From positions 1-64,000 of the forward strand of contig NZ_JAUJZH010000019.1 in assembly GCF_030486595.1 (NCBI RefSeq): a stretch of 64,000 nt of DNA. The letters are read 5' to 3'. The notes under the pieces are model-generated. The model did not search any database. It worked only from the letters and a program-made list of their open reading frames with translations, and was not told the origin of the DNA. Of this stretch, positions 41,354 to 50,606 are shown piece after piece; the stretch's first letter is position 1, and every line of letters begins with the position of its first letter. Source of the stretch: Variovorax ginsengisoli. Lineage in GTDB: Bacteria; Pseudomonadota; Gammaproteobacteria; Burkholderiales; Burkholderiaceae_C. The position numbers were made by a program, and so were the translations under genes.

Positions 41354-42103
41354 ATGGAAGTCACGCGCGCGCGAACCGAAGCTGCCCAAAAAGCGGGCAG
41401 CGCCTCGTGGGAGGCAGTCCGAACATCCGAAGACCGCTTGCCAGGAAGACAAACCCGGCCCGGCAAGGTGATCGCATTGCTCAACCAGAAAGGCGGTGCG
41501 GGCAAGACGACGCTCGCCACGCACCTGGCCGGCGAACTGGCGATGTCAGGGAGCCGCGTGACGCTACTCGATGCCGATCCGCAGGGCTCGGCCCTTGACT
41601 GGGCGCAGCGGCGCCTTCAGAACGGCCAGGGAAGGCTCTACGGCGTGTTCGGGCTGGCGCGGGACTCCTTGCACCAGGAGGCGCCGCAGATCGCCCGGGA
41701 GGCGGATTACGTGGTGATCGATGGGCCGCCCCGCGTTGCGGCCCTTGCGCGCTCCGCGCTGCTGGCCGCCGACCTGGTGCTGATCCCGGTCCAGCCCAGC
41801 GCCTACGACGTGTGGGCCAGCCACGAGATGGTGACGCTCATCGCCGAAGCCCGGGTGTTCAGGCCGCAGCTTCGCGCGGCCTTCGTGATCAACCGGCGTG
41901 TGGTCGGCACGGTGATCGGCCGCGAAGCGCGCGCCGCCCTGGCCGACCAACCGTTTGCCGCGCTGCAGACCGAAGTCTCGCAGCGCATCGTGTTCGCCGA
42001 TAGCGTGGCCGCCGGCCGGCTCGCATGCGAGGCCGCGCCGAAGTGCGCCGCCGCGCGCGAGATCGCGGCACTGGCGCAGGCAGTGCAGGAGATGCTGCGA
42101 TGA
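41354..42103 (+). CDS. parA: ParA-family partition ATPase
   Basis: The 249-residue protein is a Walker-type DNA partition ATPase. It has the deviant Walker A KGGAGKTT at 46–53 (in [10 protein letters not shown]), [17 protein letters not shown], and VVIDGPPR. It segregates the replicating form of the element with ParB. The first 37 residues precede the conserved core and may be partly dispensable. It starts an ATGA-coupled series of genes running to traF. Confidence 0.92.
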   Translation: MEVTRARTEAAQKAGSASWEAVRTSEDRLPGRQTRPGKVIALLNQKGGAGKTTLATHLAGELAMSGSRVTLLDADPQGSALDWAQRRLQNGQGRLYGVFGLARDSLHQEAPQIAREADYVVIDGPPRVAALARSALLAADLVLIPVQPSAYDVWASHEMVTLIAEARVFRPQLRAAFVINRRVVGTVIGREARAALADQPFAALQTEVSQRIVFADSVAAGRLACEAAPKCAAAREIAALAQAVQEMLR

Positions 42104-42363
42104 CGGGTCCATCGTCATCCTCAACGCCGAAGCGGGCATCCATCGGCCGCAAACCTGCCGCTGACCCGGCATCGACCTGGGTGCGCCAGGCCGATGCACC
42201 GGAGAACGTCGCGAAGGCGTCGATCTTCACCGCGCGCCTCACCATCGACGTGACGCCGGCGCTGCGGGGCCGCATCAAGGTGATCGCCTTCGAACGAGGC
42301 GTCACTGCGGCCGAGATGCTGCGCGAGCTGCTGGAGTGCGAATACGGTGGAGGCCAGTCATGA
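42100..42363 (+). CDS. Ribbon-helix-helix-like small protein, ParA partner candidate
   Basis: The 87-residue protein has a disordered N-terminus and a C-terminal ribbon-helix-helix-like segment ([20 protein letters not shown] and [13 protein letters not shown]). Its ATG overlaps the parA stop (ATGA). Small DNA-binding proteins at this position may act as centromere-binding or regulatory partners of ParA; that role is inferred from location. Confidence 0.75.
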   Translation: MTGPSSSSTPKRASIGRKPAADPASTWVRQADAPENVAKASIFTARLTIDVTPALRGRIKVIAFERGVTAAEMLRELLECEYGGGQS

Positions 42364-42878
42364 CGCAGCCGTCGTCCATTGGCGCGCAGACCTGGCCTCA
42401 CGCAGCGCTGCCGCCACAGCCTACCCCTATGCGCGTCTCGCTCGCCTTCGTCGAGCATCGCGTGAACGTCTGGCTGCGCTTCGGCCAGCCGGTGCGCGAG
42501 ACGGTGCTCGACCGATGGCGGCGCGTGGCAATCTTCGAGCCCAATGCGGTGTGCTGTCGCGTCAAATGGATCGGCAACGACTACGGCACGGCGCTCTGGC
42601 AGCTCACGGTCCTGCAAGCACCGATGCCGTTCGATGGTGCACAGCGCATCGCCGGCGTGGTGCCGGGCGCGCGCATCCTGCTGCGCGCCGATGGCGAACA
42701 GCAGGTCAAGTCAGTGCTCGAAAGGATCGACGCCGTCGAAGCGCTGGGCATCGAACCGGCTATGGTTGCCTCCACATACTGGCAGACCGTCGGCAACCGG
42801 CTGGCTGCGCGCCAGTCGTTGCCGGAGTACACCAGCGAGCGCCATGCGGCGCATGTTGCGCGCGGGGCGCTGCGATGA
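42360..42878 (+). CDS. DUF2840 domain protein
   Basis: The 172-residue protein contains VSLAFVEHRVNVWLRFGQPV, the conserved start of DUF2840, and later VVPGARILLRADGEQQVKSV. The family occurs in Tn4371-like elements between parA and traF and has no known function. Its start overlaps the previous stop (ATGA), and its stop overlaps traF. Confidence 0.88.
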   Translation: MTQPSSIGAQTWPHAALPPQPTPMRVSLAFVEHRVNVWLRFGQPVRETVLDRWRRVAIFEPNAVCCRVKWIGNDYGTALWQLTVLQAPMPFDGAQRIAGVVPGARILLRADGEQQVKSVLERIDAVEALGIEPAMVASTYWQTVGNRLAARQSLPEYTSERHAAHVARGALR

Positions 42879-43408
42879 GCCGGCGGGTACTTCTTGCCGG
42901 CATGGGCATCGGCCTGGCTGCGCTGTGCGCGCCGGCCTTCATGCCGATGTCGGTGCAGGAACGTGTATTCCTGGTCTACAACCCGACGGACAGTGTGCCG
43001 CGCGGCTGGTACCAGGTCGGCAGCATCGACAGCGCAGCTGCGCTGCACGTCGGCAGCATCGTGCTCGCCCGGCTTCCTATCGACGTGGCGGCCTTCGCAG
43101 CACAACGCCGCTACCTGCCGAGCGGTGTTCCGATCCTCAAGCGTATCGGCGCCATTTCACCGCAGTCGGTGTGCGTTCGAGAACAGGTCGTGCTGATTGA
43201 TGGCGCAGTGGCGACGACCGCACTCACCCATGACGGCGCGCGCCGGCCACTGCACTCTTGGCAGCATTGCCGCCCCCTCGCCAGCGGCGAACTGTTCCTG
43301 CTCAGCGACACTAACCCGGCGTCGTTCGACAGCCGCTACTTTGGCCCCATCTCCGTCTTCGCCGTGCTCGGCATCGCGCGGCCGCTGTGGACCTGGAACG
43401 CGCCATGA
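42875..43408 (+). CDS. TraF-like S26 signal peptidase
   Basis: The 177-residue protein has an N-terminal membrane helix (RVLLAGMGIGLAALCAPAFM), the catalytic serine in NPTDSVPRGWY and the catalytic lysine in VPILKRIGA, plus DSRYFGP near the end. TraF peptidases mature the conjugative pilin in P-type systems. Here the mating-pair genes are absent, so its substrate may be missing. The start overlaps the DUF2840 stop. Confidence 0.9.
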   Translation: MSRRVLLAGMGIGLAALCAPAFMPMSVQERVFLVYNPTDSVPRGWYQVGSIDSAAALHVGSIVLARLPIDVAAFAAQRRYLPSGVPILKRIGAISPQSVCVREQVVLIDGAVATTALTHDGARRPLHSWQHCRPLASGELFLLSDTNPASFDSRYFGPISVFAVLGIARPLWTWNAP

Positions 43409-43780
43409 AGTCTGCCTTATCGCATCACGCAACATGCCACTGGAATGCAGCCGAGCATGCGCCCGCGCTTCATTCCATCGTGCAGGGAGCCCGCCGCCAG
43501 CGTGCAGCTCGCGCTGCATCGCTGCTGCCCCTCGAGCAGCGCTGCGCACCCGGTGCGCGGCTGGCGGCAGGTCGGAGCCGGGAGCGGATGCGGAAGGCGG
43601 AGACGGAGGGCCAGATAAAAGGGGTGGCACGTCGCGCCCCTCCAGGCCAGTCTGCACGTGGGTTTGCGGCGGCACCGCAAGGGGTCTTGCGCGTGCCGCG
43701 CAGAGACTGGAATCCGCATGGCAGTGGCGTCTGCCGCGTGCCGTTTCCGATGCGCTGCGCCACTGTGCGCTGGAGTCTTC
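43409..43780. other. traF–relaxase intergenic region, possible oriT
   Basis: No gene with recognisable domains, although a 129-residue frame opens with an ATGA overlap at 43405. GCGCACC-C-GGTGCGC (43544–43558) is a near-perfect palindrome, and AGGGG...CCCCT lies near 43617–43638. Transfer origins usually lie beside the relaxase gene, so this is a candidate. Confidence 0.3.
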
Positions 43781-45730
43781 ATGGCTGGCAATGACGAGGA
43801 TCGCTTTCGGGTCAAGCCCGCGGCACCGAAGTCGCGGGGCGGGCCGCGCTCGCAGCGCTTCGTTTCACAGGTTCTCAAGCAGATGTCGAAGACCGGCGCA
43901 AAGCCCTCCGGCAAGGGCCTTGGCAGATCCGCCAACACGTTCGGCCGAGGCCGCGTCGCGGCCTCCCTGGCCGGCCAGCGTCTGGGGCCGAATGCGCGGC
44001 GTGTGGTCATTAAGTCCCGCTTCGTCGTGCTGCGGCGTGCCAGCCCGAACTCTGTGGCCGTACACCTGCGCTACATCGAGCGCGACGGCGTTGCACGCAA
44101 TGGACAGAAGGGCCAGGCCTACGGCGCCGACGCCGATGCGGCCGACCTCAAGGCCTTTCAGGAGCGCGGGCAGAGCGACCGCCACCAGTTCCGCTTCATC
44201 GTCTCGGCCGAGGACGGCCTAGAGCTGGAAGACCTGAAGGGCTTCACTCGTCAGCTCATGCGCCGCATGGAGATCGACCTCGAGACCCGACTTGACTGGG
44301 TGGCCGTGGACCATTGGGACACAGACAACCCGCACACGCACATCGTGCTGAACGGCCACACGGGCGGGCCTGCCAGCGGCCGGGAAGATCTTGTGATCGC
44401 CCCTGACTACATGGCGCACGGCATGCGCTTGCGCGCCAGCGAGATCGCGACCGAACGGCTGGGGCCGCGCACCGAGGCGGAAATCCGTCAGAGCCTGCTG
44501 CGGGAGGTCAACCAGCAGCGACTCACCAGCTTGGATCGGGCGCTGATCCGGCAAGCTGGCGCCGATGGCATCGACCTGACGGCTACCCCGCAAGACCAGC
44601 AGCGCCAGAGCGTACTCCGGGCACGGCTGCAGCGTCTCGAAGGCATGGGCCTGGTCGAGAGGATTGACGCGAACCACTGGAAGCTCCAGCCCGAGATGGC
44701 GGCCACACTTAACGCCATGGGCCAGCGCGAGGATGCGCTGGAGACGGTACGCCGTGCGCTCAAGGGCCAGCGGCGGGAATGTGTGATCGATGATCGTCCA
44801 ACCTCCTCTGTCATCGGTCGGATCGCGGGCAAGGGGCTGGCCGACGAACTGCACGACCGCAGCTACTTGGTGGTCGATGGCATTGACGGACGGGCGCACT
44901 ACCTGAAGCTGCCACCCGGTGCCGACCTCGCAGAACTGCCTATGAATGGCATCGTGGAGGCTAGAGTCCCCGATCAGGAGAAGCCGGTGGACCGCCACAT
45001 CGCAACCATCGCCAGAGACGGCCTCTACAAGGCAGCCGACCACGTGGTGAAACTGAAGCAAGCTCGCGATTCCGACCCGCAGGCCACTGTCGATGCACAC
45101 GTGCGCCGGCTCGAAGCGCTGCGCCGCGCCGGCATTGTTGAGCGCATCGCTGATGGCGTCTGGAAAGTGCCGCCGGACCTTCTGGAGAAAGCTCGAACGC
45201 ATGACATACAGAAAAATAATGGGCTGGTGATCGAGCTGCGGTCGCATCTCTCCATTGAACAGCAAGTGCGCACCATGGGCGCCACCTGGCTGGATAGGCA
45301 GTTGTTGGGCGGCGACTCGGCCGTGGGCGGACAAGGCTTTGGGGTTGAAGCACGCGATGCAATGCGCGACCGTGTCGATTTCCTTGCGGAACGGGGCTTG
45401 GCCGAACGGCATGACCAGCGAGTAGTTTTCGCGCGAAACCTGCTGGCCACCTTGAAACATCGTGAGCTGGCTGCAGTTGGCAAGGCGCTCCACCAGCAAA
45501 CCGGACTAGCTTACCGGCCGCTACGTGATGGCCATTCTGTGAGCGGCGTTTACAGTCGTTCGATTCAGTTGGCTAGCGGCCGCTTTGCCATATTGAATGA
45601 GGGGCTGGGCTTTAGCTTGGTGCCGTGGCGGCCGGTGGTCGAACAGCGGCTAGGTCAGACCGCGTCCGCTGTGGTTCGAGGATCATCCGTCACCTGGCAG
45701 TTCAGTACACAGAGAGGCATCTCTATCTAA
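43781..45730 (+). CDS. DUF3363 relaxase (Tn4371-type, VirD2-like)
   Basis: The 649-residue protein nicks the transfer origin to start conjugation. The N-terminal relaxase domain has VHLRYIERDGVARNGQKGQA and the metal-binding histidine motif HWDTDNPHTH (His178, His185, His187). The C-terminal DUF3363 region runs to the conserved end (VEQRLGQTASAVVRGSSVTW). It appears full-length. The TraG coupling protein that should follow is absent, so the element could at best be mobilised by a helper. Confidence 0.9.
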   Translation: MAGNDEDRFRVKPAAPKSRGGPRSQRFVSQVLKQMSKTGAKPSGKGLGRSANTFGRGRVAASLAGQRLGPNARRVVIKSRFVVLRRASPNSVAVHLRYIERDGVARNGQKGQAYGADADAADLKAFQERGQSDRHQFRFIVSAEDGLELEDLKGFTRQLMRRMEIDLETRLDWVAVDHWDTDNPHTHIVLNGHTGGPASGREDLVIAPDYMAHGMRLRASEIATERLGPRTEAEIRQSLLREVNQQRLTSLDRALIRQAGADGIDLTATPQDQQRQSVLRARLQRLEGMGLVERIDANHWKLQPEMAATLNAMGQREDALETVRRALKGQRRECVIDDRPTSSVIGRIAGKGLADELHDRSYLVVDGIDGRAHYLKLPPGADLAELPMNGIVEARVPDQEKPVDRHIATIARDGLYKAADHVVKLKQARDSDPQATVDAHVRRLEALRRAGIVERIADGVWKVPPDLLEKARTHDIQKNNGLVIELRSHLSIEQQVRTMGATWLDRQLLGGDSAVGGQGFGVEARDAMRDRVDFLAERGLAERHDQRVVFARNLLATLKHRELAAVGKALHQQTGLAYRPLRDGHSVSGVYSRSIQLASGRFAILNEGLGFSLVPWRPVVEQRLGQTASAVVRGSSVTWQFSTQRGISI

Positions 45731-45793
45731 TCCGCCGCCCGAACTTTCCAGCGCAACTTGCCTTTGACAGAAACTGGCAGTCTACCTACCGCA

Positions 45794-46159
45794 TGAGCTG
45801 CCGAGCAAATTCGACAGATGCGATTTGGCACACATTCGTGGGAAGAAGCACATCATCGCCCGCCGTCAAAATCCAAGATTGACCACGGTGATTGCCGCCT
45901 GGCCACTGGGTCCTCGCAGGCAATGACGGCCACCTTCAAGCGTGCACAGACGTTGCTCGAGGGTATCTGTCGTGGGTGTACCGTAAAGGCCATAGCTGTA
46001 GCCGTCGCGGTGGCCAAATGCACGGAGACGCTGGCGGACGTCCGCCACGCTTGGGGATAGCACGGTCGACCCCTTGGAAACCCCCGGGGGAACGGCCTCG
46101 TATCCACTGGGGACCTGGTAATCGTGGTGAATTAATTTGGTGCTGATGTCTTTGGACAT
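45794..46159 (-). pseudogene. metC: Cystathionine beta-lyase N-terminal fragment
   Basis: The minus strand encodes MSKDISTKLIHHDYQVPSGY, then VSKGSTVLSPSVADVRQRLR and GYSYGLYGTPTTDTLEQRLC up to AAITVVNLG. This is the start of a PLP-dependent Cys/Met-metabolism lyase. After a stop at about 45868 the homology continues in another frame as TAGDDVLLPTNV and then ends. The frameshift and the loss of the catalytic two-thirds make it a pseudogene. It marks the right border of the integrated element. Confidence 0.8.
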
Positions 46160-46286
46160 AGCGTCCCATGTTGGTCCGCCGGGTATGGCCGCTTTGATTT
46201 GGGCACTTCGACTTCTACCGTACGGAAGGTGTCCGCGAAAAGGGGGCAACTTCACGGATGAGCGCTAGGCGTTCGATGGAGTGAAG

Positions 46287-47723
46287 TCAGGCGGAGCCAG
46301 TACCTGCACGCTTCCGTGCGGAGATCACATTCAAAGCCGTTTCCCCAAGATCCCACCAGAGGCCCGCCATCAGCGCCAGCGATTCGCGGGCAACGGAGCC
46401 CAGGAAATGCTCATTGGGCGCGTGCTGCGAACATGCCGGGTAGGAATGTGGAACCCAAACCGTGGGAAGGCCGAGCGTGTTCGCGAAGATTTCGTTGGGC
46501 ACGGTGCCGCCGAGGTTCGGCAGCAGTGCAGGCTTCTTGCCCGTGGTCTTACGAATCGAATCGAGCGTCCACTTGACCCAAGGGTCGTCAAGGTCCAGGC
46601 GGGTCGCCGTGACCGCAGGCTTGACAATGACATTCACATGCTTGATGCCGTTCCTGGCGAGGTGCTCATCGAGATAGTTCTGGGCGTTCTCCCAGTCGGT
46701 TCCCACCACAAAGCGCAACTGGCAATGCGCACGCGCTGTCGGAGGAATCGCGTTGACGGGCGCGTCAGGATTGCCCGATTTGAATGCCAGCACTTCCAGC
46801 GCGTTCCAGCCCAGCACTCTTTCAGCAGGTGTCAGGCCGGGCTCACCCCAGTCGATGTCCACTTCGGGAGCGCTACTGTCCCGGCCGAGTTCGATGTCCG
46901 ACAACGCTTCACGGACAGCTGCAGAAATTGGAGGCGGCATGAGCCCCTTGACGAGGATGCGGCCGTTGACGTCCACCATGCTGGCAATCGCGTGCGATAG
47001 GACAACTGCGGGGTTGCGCAGCGCGCCGCCCCAGTTCCCGGAGTGGTGCCCACCACTTCGCAGATCAAGCTCCAGATCGAAATTCAGCTCGCCGCGCGAC
47101 CCAAGAAAAACTGTGGGTCGCTCAGCCGACACTCGAGGTCCGTCCGAGGCCAGGAAGACGTCGCCACTTAGAAAGTCGCGTTCTGCTCCGCAGATTTGGT
47201 TTAGTCCGGGGGAGTCCACTTCTTCGCCGGTCTCCATGATGATCTTGAGGTTGAATCCGAGCTTGCCACCTCGCGCGTTCATAACAGCCTCGAGCGCGGC
47301 CAAATTCACGGAGTGCTGCCCCTTGTTGTCAGCAATGCCGCGGCCGTACCAGCGATCGCCATCGACCACGATCTTCCACGGCTCCAGGCCTTTGTGCCAC
47401 TGGTCGTCGTAACCGCGGACCACGTCGCCGTGCCCGTAGGTGACGACCGTCGGGAGGTTTATGTCCTCAATGCGACTGGCAAGGAGAACCGGCGCGTCGA
47501 TGTCGCTCGGGTTGGGCACAAGCTTCGTCTCGAATCCCAGCCGATGGAGCAGTGGCGAAATTTCCTTTTCGAGATAGGCGTGAAGGTGTTTCGCCTGGGA
47601 CGGTTCCTGGCTCTCGGTCCGATAGGCGACACGGCGGTCAAGGTCCGTCAGGAATCGGCCTGAGTCGTAGGTTTCGACGGCGCTGGCGATTGCGGCTTCA
47701 CGTGTGGCGGCGCTGGTGTTCAT
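46287..47723 (-). CDS. M20 family metallopeptidase
   Basis: A 478-residue cytoplasmic zinc peptidase. The metal ligands are visible in order: YGHGDVV, GRGIADNKGQ, METGEEVDSPG, ASDGPR and the late HAPNEHF. The dimerisation insert is present in the middle. M20 enzymes cleave dipeptides, N-acyl or N-succinyl amino acids. It is the last gene of a minus-strand set starting at the ABC transporter, directly after diaminopropionate ammonia-lyase. The same pairing occurs as ygeX–ygeY in E. coli, suggesting that it releases the ammonia-lyase substrate. Confidence 0.9.
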   Translation of the reverse strand: MNTSAATREAAIASAVETYDSGRFLTDLDRRVAYRTESQEPSQAKHLHAYLEKEISPLLHRLGFETKLVPNPSDIDAPVLLASRIEDINLPTVVTYGHGDVVRGYDDQWHKGLEPWKIVVDGDRWYGRGIADNKGQHSVNLAALEAVMNARGGKLGFNLKIIMETGEEVDSPGLNQICGAERDFLSGDVFLASDGPRVSAERPTVFLGSRGELNFDLELDLRSGGHHSGNWGGALRNPAVVLSHAIASMVDVNGRILVKGLMPPPISAAVREALSDIELGRDSSAPEVDIDWGEPGLTPAERVLGWNALEVLAFKSGNPDAPVNAIPPTARAHCQLRFVVGTDWENAQNYLDEHLARNGIKHVNVIVKPAVTATRLDLDDPWVKWTLDSIRKTTGKKPALLPNLGGTVPNEIFANTLGLPTVWVPHSYPACSQHAPNEHFLGSVARESLALMAGLWWDLGETALNVISARKRAGTGSA

Positions 47724-47746
47724 GTTTACTTTTATGTTGAAACCGG

Positions 47747-48979
47747 TTACGCGTAGTGGCTCGCTCTGCGATCGAGAAACTCTTTTTGCCGCGCCAGCAC
47801 GCCCAAGCCGGATTCGCCCACCAGTTGCTCATAAACCGCCGGTGCGGTTGCACCTTCTGTGCTAATCAGCAGCACCGTGGACGAGTGGTCCAGTCCAGCT
47901 TGCCGTGCGAGCTTGGGATCGCGCATCAGCTGGATCAGGCCGGCCAGACCAGCGGCGCCAGATTCCCCGGAAACGATGGGGAGGTCACTTTCATTGCCCT
48001 TGGCCAGCACCTGCATGGCTTGAACCGCATCCTCATCCTTCACGGTCATGAAGTAGTCAACACTTGATACCAGGAAGCGCCAGGCCAGTGGCGAGGTTTC
48101 ACCGCAAGCCAGGCCCGCCATCACGGAGTCCACGGAACCGGTGGCCTTTGCTGCAACACCGCTGAGGGCGCTCTGGAAAAGACAGTCCGCCTGCTCGGGT
48201 TCAACGATGATTGCCGTCGGACGGCGGGTGCCGTAGGTTTCCCAGAAATAGCTGACGATGCCGGCGGCGAGTCCGCCCACACCACCTTGCAGAAAGACAT
48301 GGGTCACGGGCGATTTCGACCGCGCCGACCCTTCAACGATTTCGGCTGCGATGGTGCCGTATCCCTGCATCACATCACGCGGGATCTCTTCATAGCCGTC
48401 ATATGACGTATCCGAGACGACATGCCAGGCATTCTCACGAGCCAGGCGCGCGGCCTCCTCCACCGACTCGTCGTAATTGCCCTGGATGCGAACGATATCT
48501 GCGCCATAGGCCGCGATAGCCGCTTCCCGCTCGGCGCTGACGTTGGCATGCAGCACGATCACGCAGCGGCAACCTGCACTCTGCGCTGCCGCAGCCAAGC
48601 CTTTGCCGTGATTCCCATCCGTCGCACTGATAACCGTGAAGTCGCTGAATTTTGTCTTGTAGGCGCCGGAAAGTAGCGCCTGCGGATCCAGGCCGTCGTT
48701 TGGCCACAGGCGGAGAATTAACCTAACCAATGCGATCGGCGCACCGAGTGCCTTGAAGCTGCCAAGTTCGGAACGAACCGATTCATCCTTCACGAGAATC
48801 TGTCCCACGCCCAGTGCAGTGGCAAGTCCGTCCAGCGCGTAGAGCGGTGTTGACCCTGGATAGATGCCACCCCATGTCGAGAGCCACTTCCTGCTTTGCT
48901 CAGCATTGTCGACAGACATGATTGAACGCAGATCATTGGGGTACGTTTCGCGCGTAGCACGCGTGTTGGTAATGAGCAT
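47747..48979 (-). CDS. Diaminopropionate ammonia-lyase
   Basis: This PLP enzyme converts 2,3-diaminopropionate to pyruvate and ammonia. The 410-residue protein has the PLP lysine in ELGSFKALGAPIAL, the phosphate/substrate loop ATDGNHGKGLAAAA, and FLQGGVGGLAAGIVSYFWE. Close relatives include threonine deaminases, but the length and the GSFK/DGNHG forms favour DAL. I chose ATG 48979; the frame is open further upstream without homology. It is followed by the M20 peptidase gene 23 bp later. Confidence 0.85.
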   Translation of the reverse strand: MLITNTRATRETYPNDLRSIMSVDNAEQSRKWLSTWGGIYPGSTPLYALDGLATALGVGQILVKDESVRSELGSFKALGAPIALVRLILRLWPNDGLDPQALLSGAYKTKFSDFTVISATDGNHGKGLAAAAQSAGCRCVIVLHANVSAEREAAIAAYGADIVRIQGNYDESVEEAARLARENAWHVVSDTSYDGYEEIPRDVMQGYGTIAAEIVEGSARSKSPVTHVFLQGGVGGLAAGIVSYFWETYGTRRPTAIIVEPEQADCLFQSALSGVAAKATGSVDSVMAGLACGETSPLAWRFLVSSVDYFMTVKDEDAVQAMQVLAKGNESDLPIVSGESGAAGLAGLIQLMRDPKLARQAGLDHSSTVLLISTEGATAPAVYEQLVGESGLGVLARQKEFLDRRASHYA

Positions 48980-49157
48980 TTGGTTGTTCCGTGTGTGATG
49001 CTGCAATCCTAAGATTTGAAGCTGTGTTGCTTGGCGCAATTTGAGGCTGGAAAACACAACATCTGTGCGATGTGCAGGACCACTGTGGCTGCACGTTGTG
49101 TTCGCACGATCGCAACGCTCAGGTCCCACGTGCAGCACGCTTTTTTCCTTGAGGTAG

Positions 49158-49808
49158 CTAGGCGCCGGGTCGATCGACCAGTGCAAGCCTGACCCCAAAG
49201 ACGATGAACATCGAGCCAGCAAGCTTGTCGAGCCAGTGCATTCCGCGTTGAACGACAGGTCTTCTGGCCATCCACGCAGCCGCGATCGCCCAGCCCGCGT
49301 TGACCGGGATGCTGTTCACATTGAAAAGTACACCAAGAGCAAGGAACGCACTGGTCTTTCCTGTCGTTTCCGGGCTGATGAACTGGGGCAGGAAAGCCAG
49401 GAAGAACAGCACGACCTTCGGATTGAGGACGTTGGTCCAGAAGCCGCCGAGAAAAATCTCTTTTGAACTGGGAAGAGGCCGCGATAGAGCAACCGCTTGA
49501 AGGTCTGTTGTCGCCGGTGCTGCACGCGCAAGCAAGATCTTCCCGCCGATCCACAACAGGTACGCAGCGCCGATCCATTTCAGGACAGTGAAGGCAGTCT
49601 CAGAGGCCGCCAGAAGTGCGCCCATTCCCAACGCAGCAGCAAAGATGTGCACAAAGCAGCCAGCTGTGATGCCAAGACCAGCGACAACGCCAGACTTCCA
49701 GCCGCCTCGTAGCGAGTTCGTGACGATGTACAGGACGTCAGGCCCTGGGGTGACGTTCAGCAGCCAGCCGGCCAGCACGAATAGGAGGAGGTGATAAGCG
49801 TCTGGCAT
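49158..49808 (-). CDS. LysE/RhtB-family amino-acid exporter
   Basis: A 216-residue inner-membrane protein with about six hydrophobic segments and the family's N-terminal pattern LFVLAGWLLNVTPGPDVLYI. It contains GGFWTNVLNPKVVLFFLAFL, also conserved. Such exporters relieve excess intracellular amino acid, here perhaps unused substrate or product taken up by the adjacent ABC transporter. It lies 14 bp after the ATPase gene. Confidence 0.93.
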   Translation of the reverse strand: MPDAYHLLLFVLAGWLLNVTPGPDVLYIVTNSLRGGWKSGVVAGLGITAGCFVHIFAAALGMGALLAASETAFTVLKWIGAAYLLWIGGKILLARAAPATTDLQAVALSRPLPSSKEIFLGGFWTNVLNPKVVLFFLAFLPQFISPETTGKTSAFLALGVLFNVNSIPVNAGWAIAAAWMARRPVVQRGMHWLDKLAGSMFIVFGVRLALVDRPGA

Positions 49809-49822
49809 CGTAGCGTGATCGA

Positions 49823-50602
49823 TTATTGATTGCGCAGGACTTGACCGAGGAAAGTCCGCAGGCGGTCCGACTTCGGGGTGCTGAACATTTCGTCAGGACT
49901 TCCGGACTCGACGATCTCGCCGCGGTCCATGAAGACTACGCGGTCTGCGACTTCGCGAGCGAAGCCCATTTCGTGCGTTACGCAGATCATCGTCATGCCG
50001 TCCTTCGCGAGGGAAACCATCGTATCGAGTACTTCCTTAACCATCTCGGGATCGAGCGCGGAGGTCGGCTCGTCGAAAAGCATGATCTTCGGTTTCATGC
50101 ACAAGGCTCGTGCGATCGCAACACGCTGCTGTTGGCCACCGGAGAGCTGCCCCGGATATTTGCTGGCCTGGTCTGGAATCCGCACGCGCTCCAGGTATGA
50201 CCTTGCCAGCGATTCAGCTTCCCGGCGGGGCACATGCCGGACCAGCATGGGCGCCAAAGTACAGTTCTCCAGCACCGTCAAGTGCGGGAAGAGGTTGAAG
50301 CTCTGGAAGACCATCCCTACTTCGCAGCGAACGGCATCAAGGTTCTTTGCGTCGCTGTCGAGGCTGATGCCGTCCACGACGATCTGGCCTTCGTGATGCT
50401 CTTCAAGCTGGTTGATGCACCGGATAAGGGTCGATTTACCCGAACCGGACGGACCGCAAACCACGACGCGTTCGCCAGTCGCCACGTCAAGGTTGACGTC
50501 GCGCAGCACGTGCATCGCGCCGTACCATTTGTTGATCTTCTGCATCGAGACTGCGACGCCTTGCTGGCGAGCGGCCGGTGCTACTGTCGTTGCGATAGTC
50601 AT
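49823..50602 (-). CDS. aapP: Amino-acid ABC transporter ATP-binding protein (AapP/GlnQ type)
   Basis: The 259-residue ATPase has Walker [10 protein letters not shown], the Q-loop, signature [15 protein letters not shown], Walker [13 protein letters not shown] and the H-loop ([12 protein letters not shown]). It powers polar amino-acid uptake. ATG 50602 lies 5 bp after the stop of the upstream permease; the open frame extends further upstream into that gene. Confidence 0.95.
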   Translation of the reverse strand: MTIATTVAPAARQQGVAVSMQKINKWYGAMHVLRDVNLDVATGERVVVCGPSGSGKSTLIRCINQLEEHHEGQIVVDGISLDSDAKNLDAVRCEVGMVFQSFNLFPHLTVLENCTLAPMLVRHVPRREAESLARSYLERVRIPDQASKYPGQLSGGQQQRVAIARALCMKPKIMLFDEPTSALDPEMVKEVLDTMVSLAKDGMTMICVTHEMGFAREVADRVVFMDRGEIVESGSPDEMFSTPKSDRLRTFLGQVLRNQ

Positions 50603-50606
50603 AGGT

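Larger units (their letters stand above)
18392..45793 (+). mobile_element. Integrated Tn4371-like element carrying a PT defence island, probably transfer-defective
   Basis: The region begins at the tRNA-Phe 3' end with an integrase and ends against a broken metC. The order ParB – DUF736 – DUF2958 – DUF2285 – HTH – RepA – ParA – DUF2840 – TraF – DUF3363 relaxase is the backbone known from Tn4371-family integrative elements. The cargo between the AlpA-like gene and ParB is a PT modification/restriction island. TraG and the Trb mating-pair genes expected after the relaxase are missing. I could not find a second copy of the tRNA 3' end, so the right boundary is approximate. Confidence 0.75.

Noticed and set aside
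43405-43794. 129-residue frame starting with an ATGA overlap at the traF stop
   Set aside because: The start context is attractive, but the sequence is arginine/alanine-rich without recognisable features and overlaps the relaxase start. It is left as a possible transfer-origin region.
18392-45793. Prophage or CRISPR-containing island
   Set aside because: No capsid, tail, terminase or lysis genes and no regularly spaced direct repeats with spacers are present. The backbone genes are those of an integrative element.
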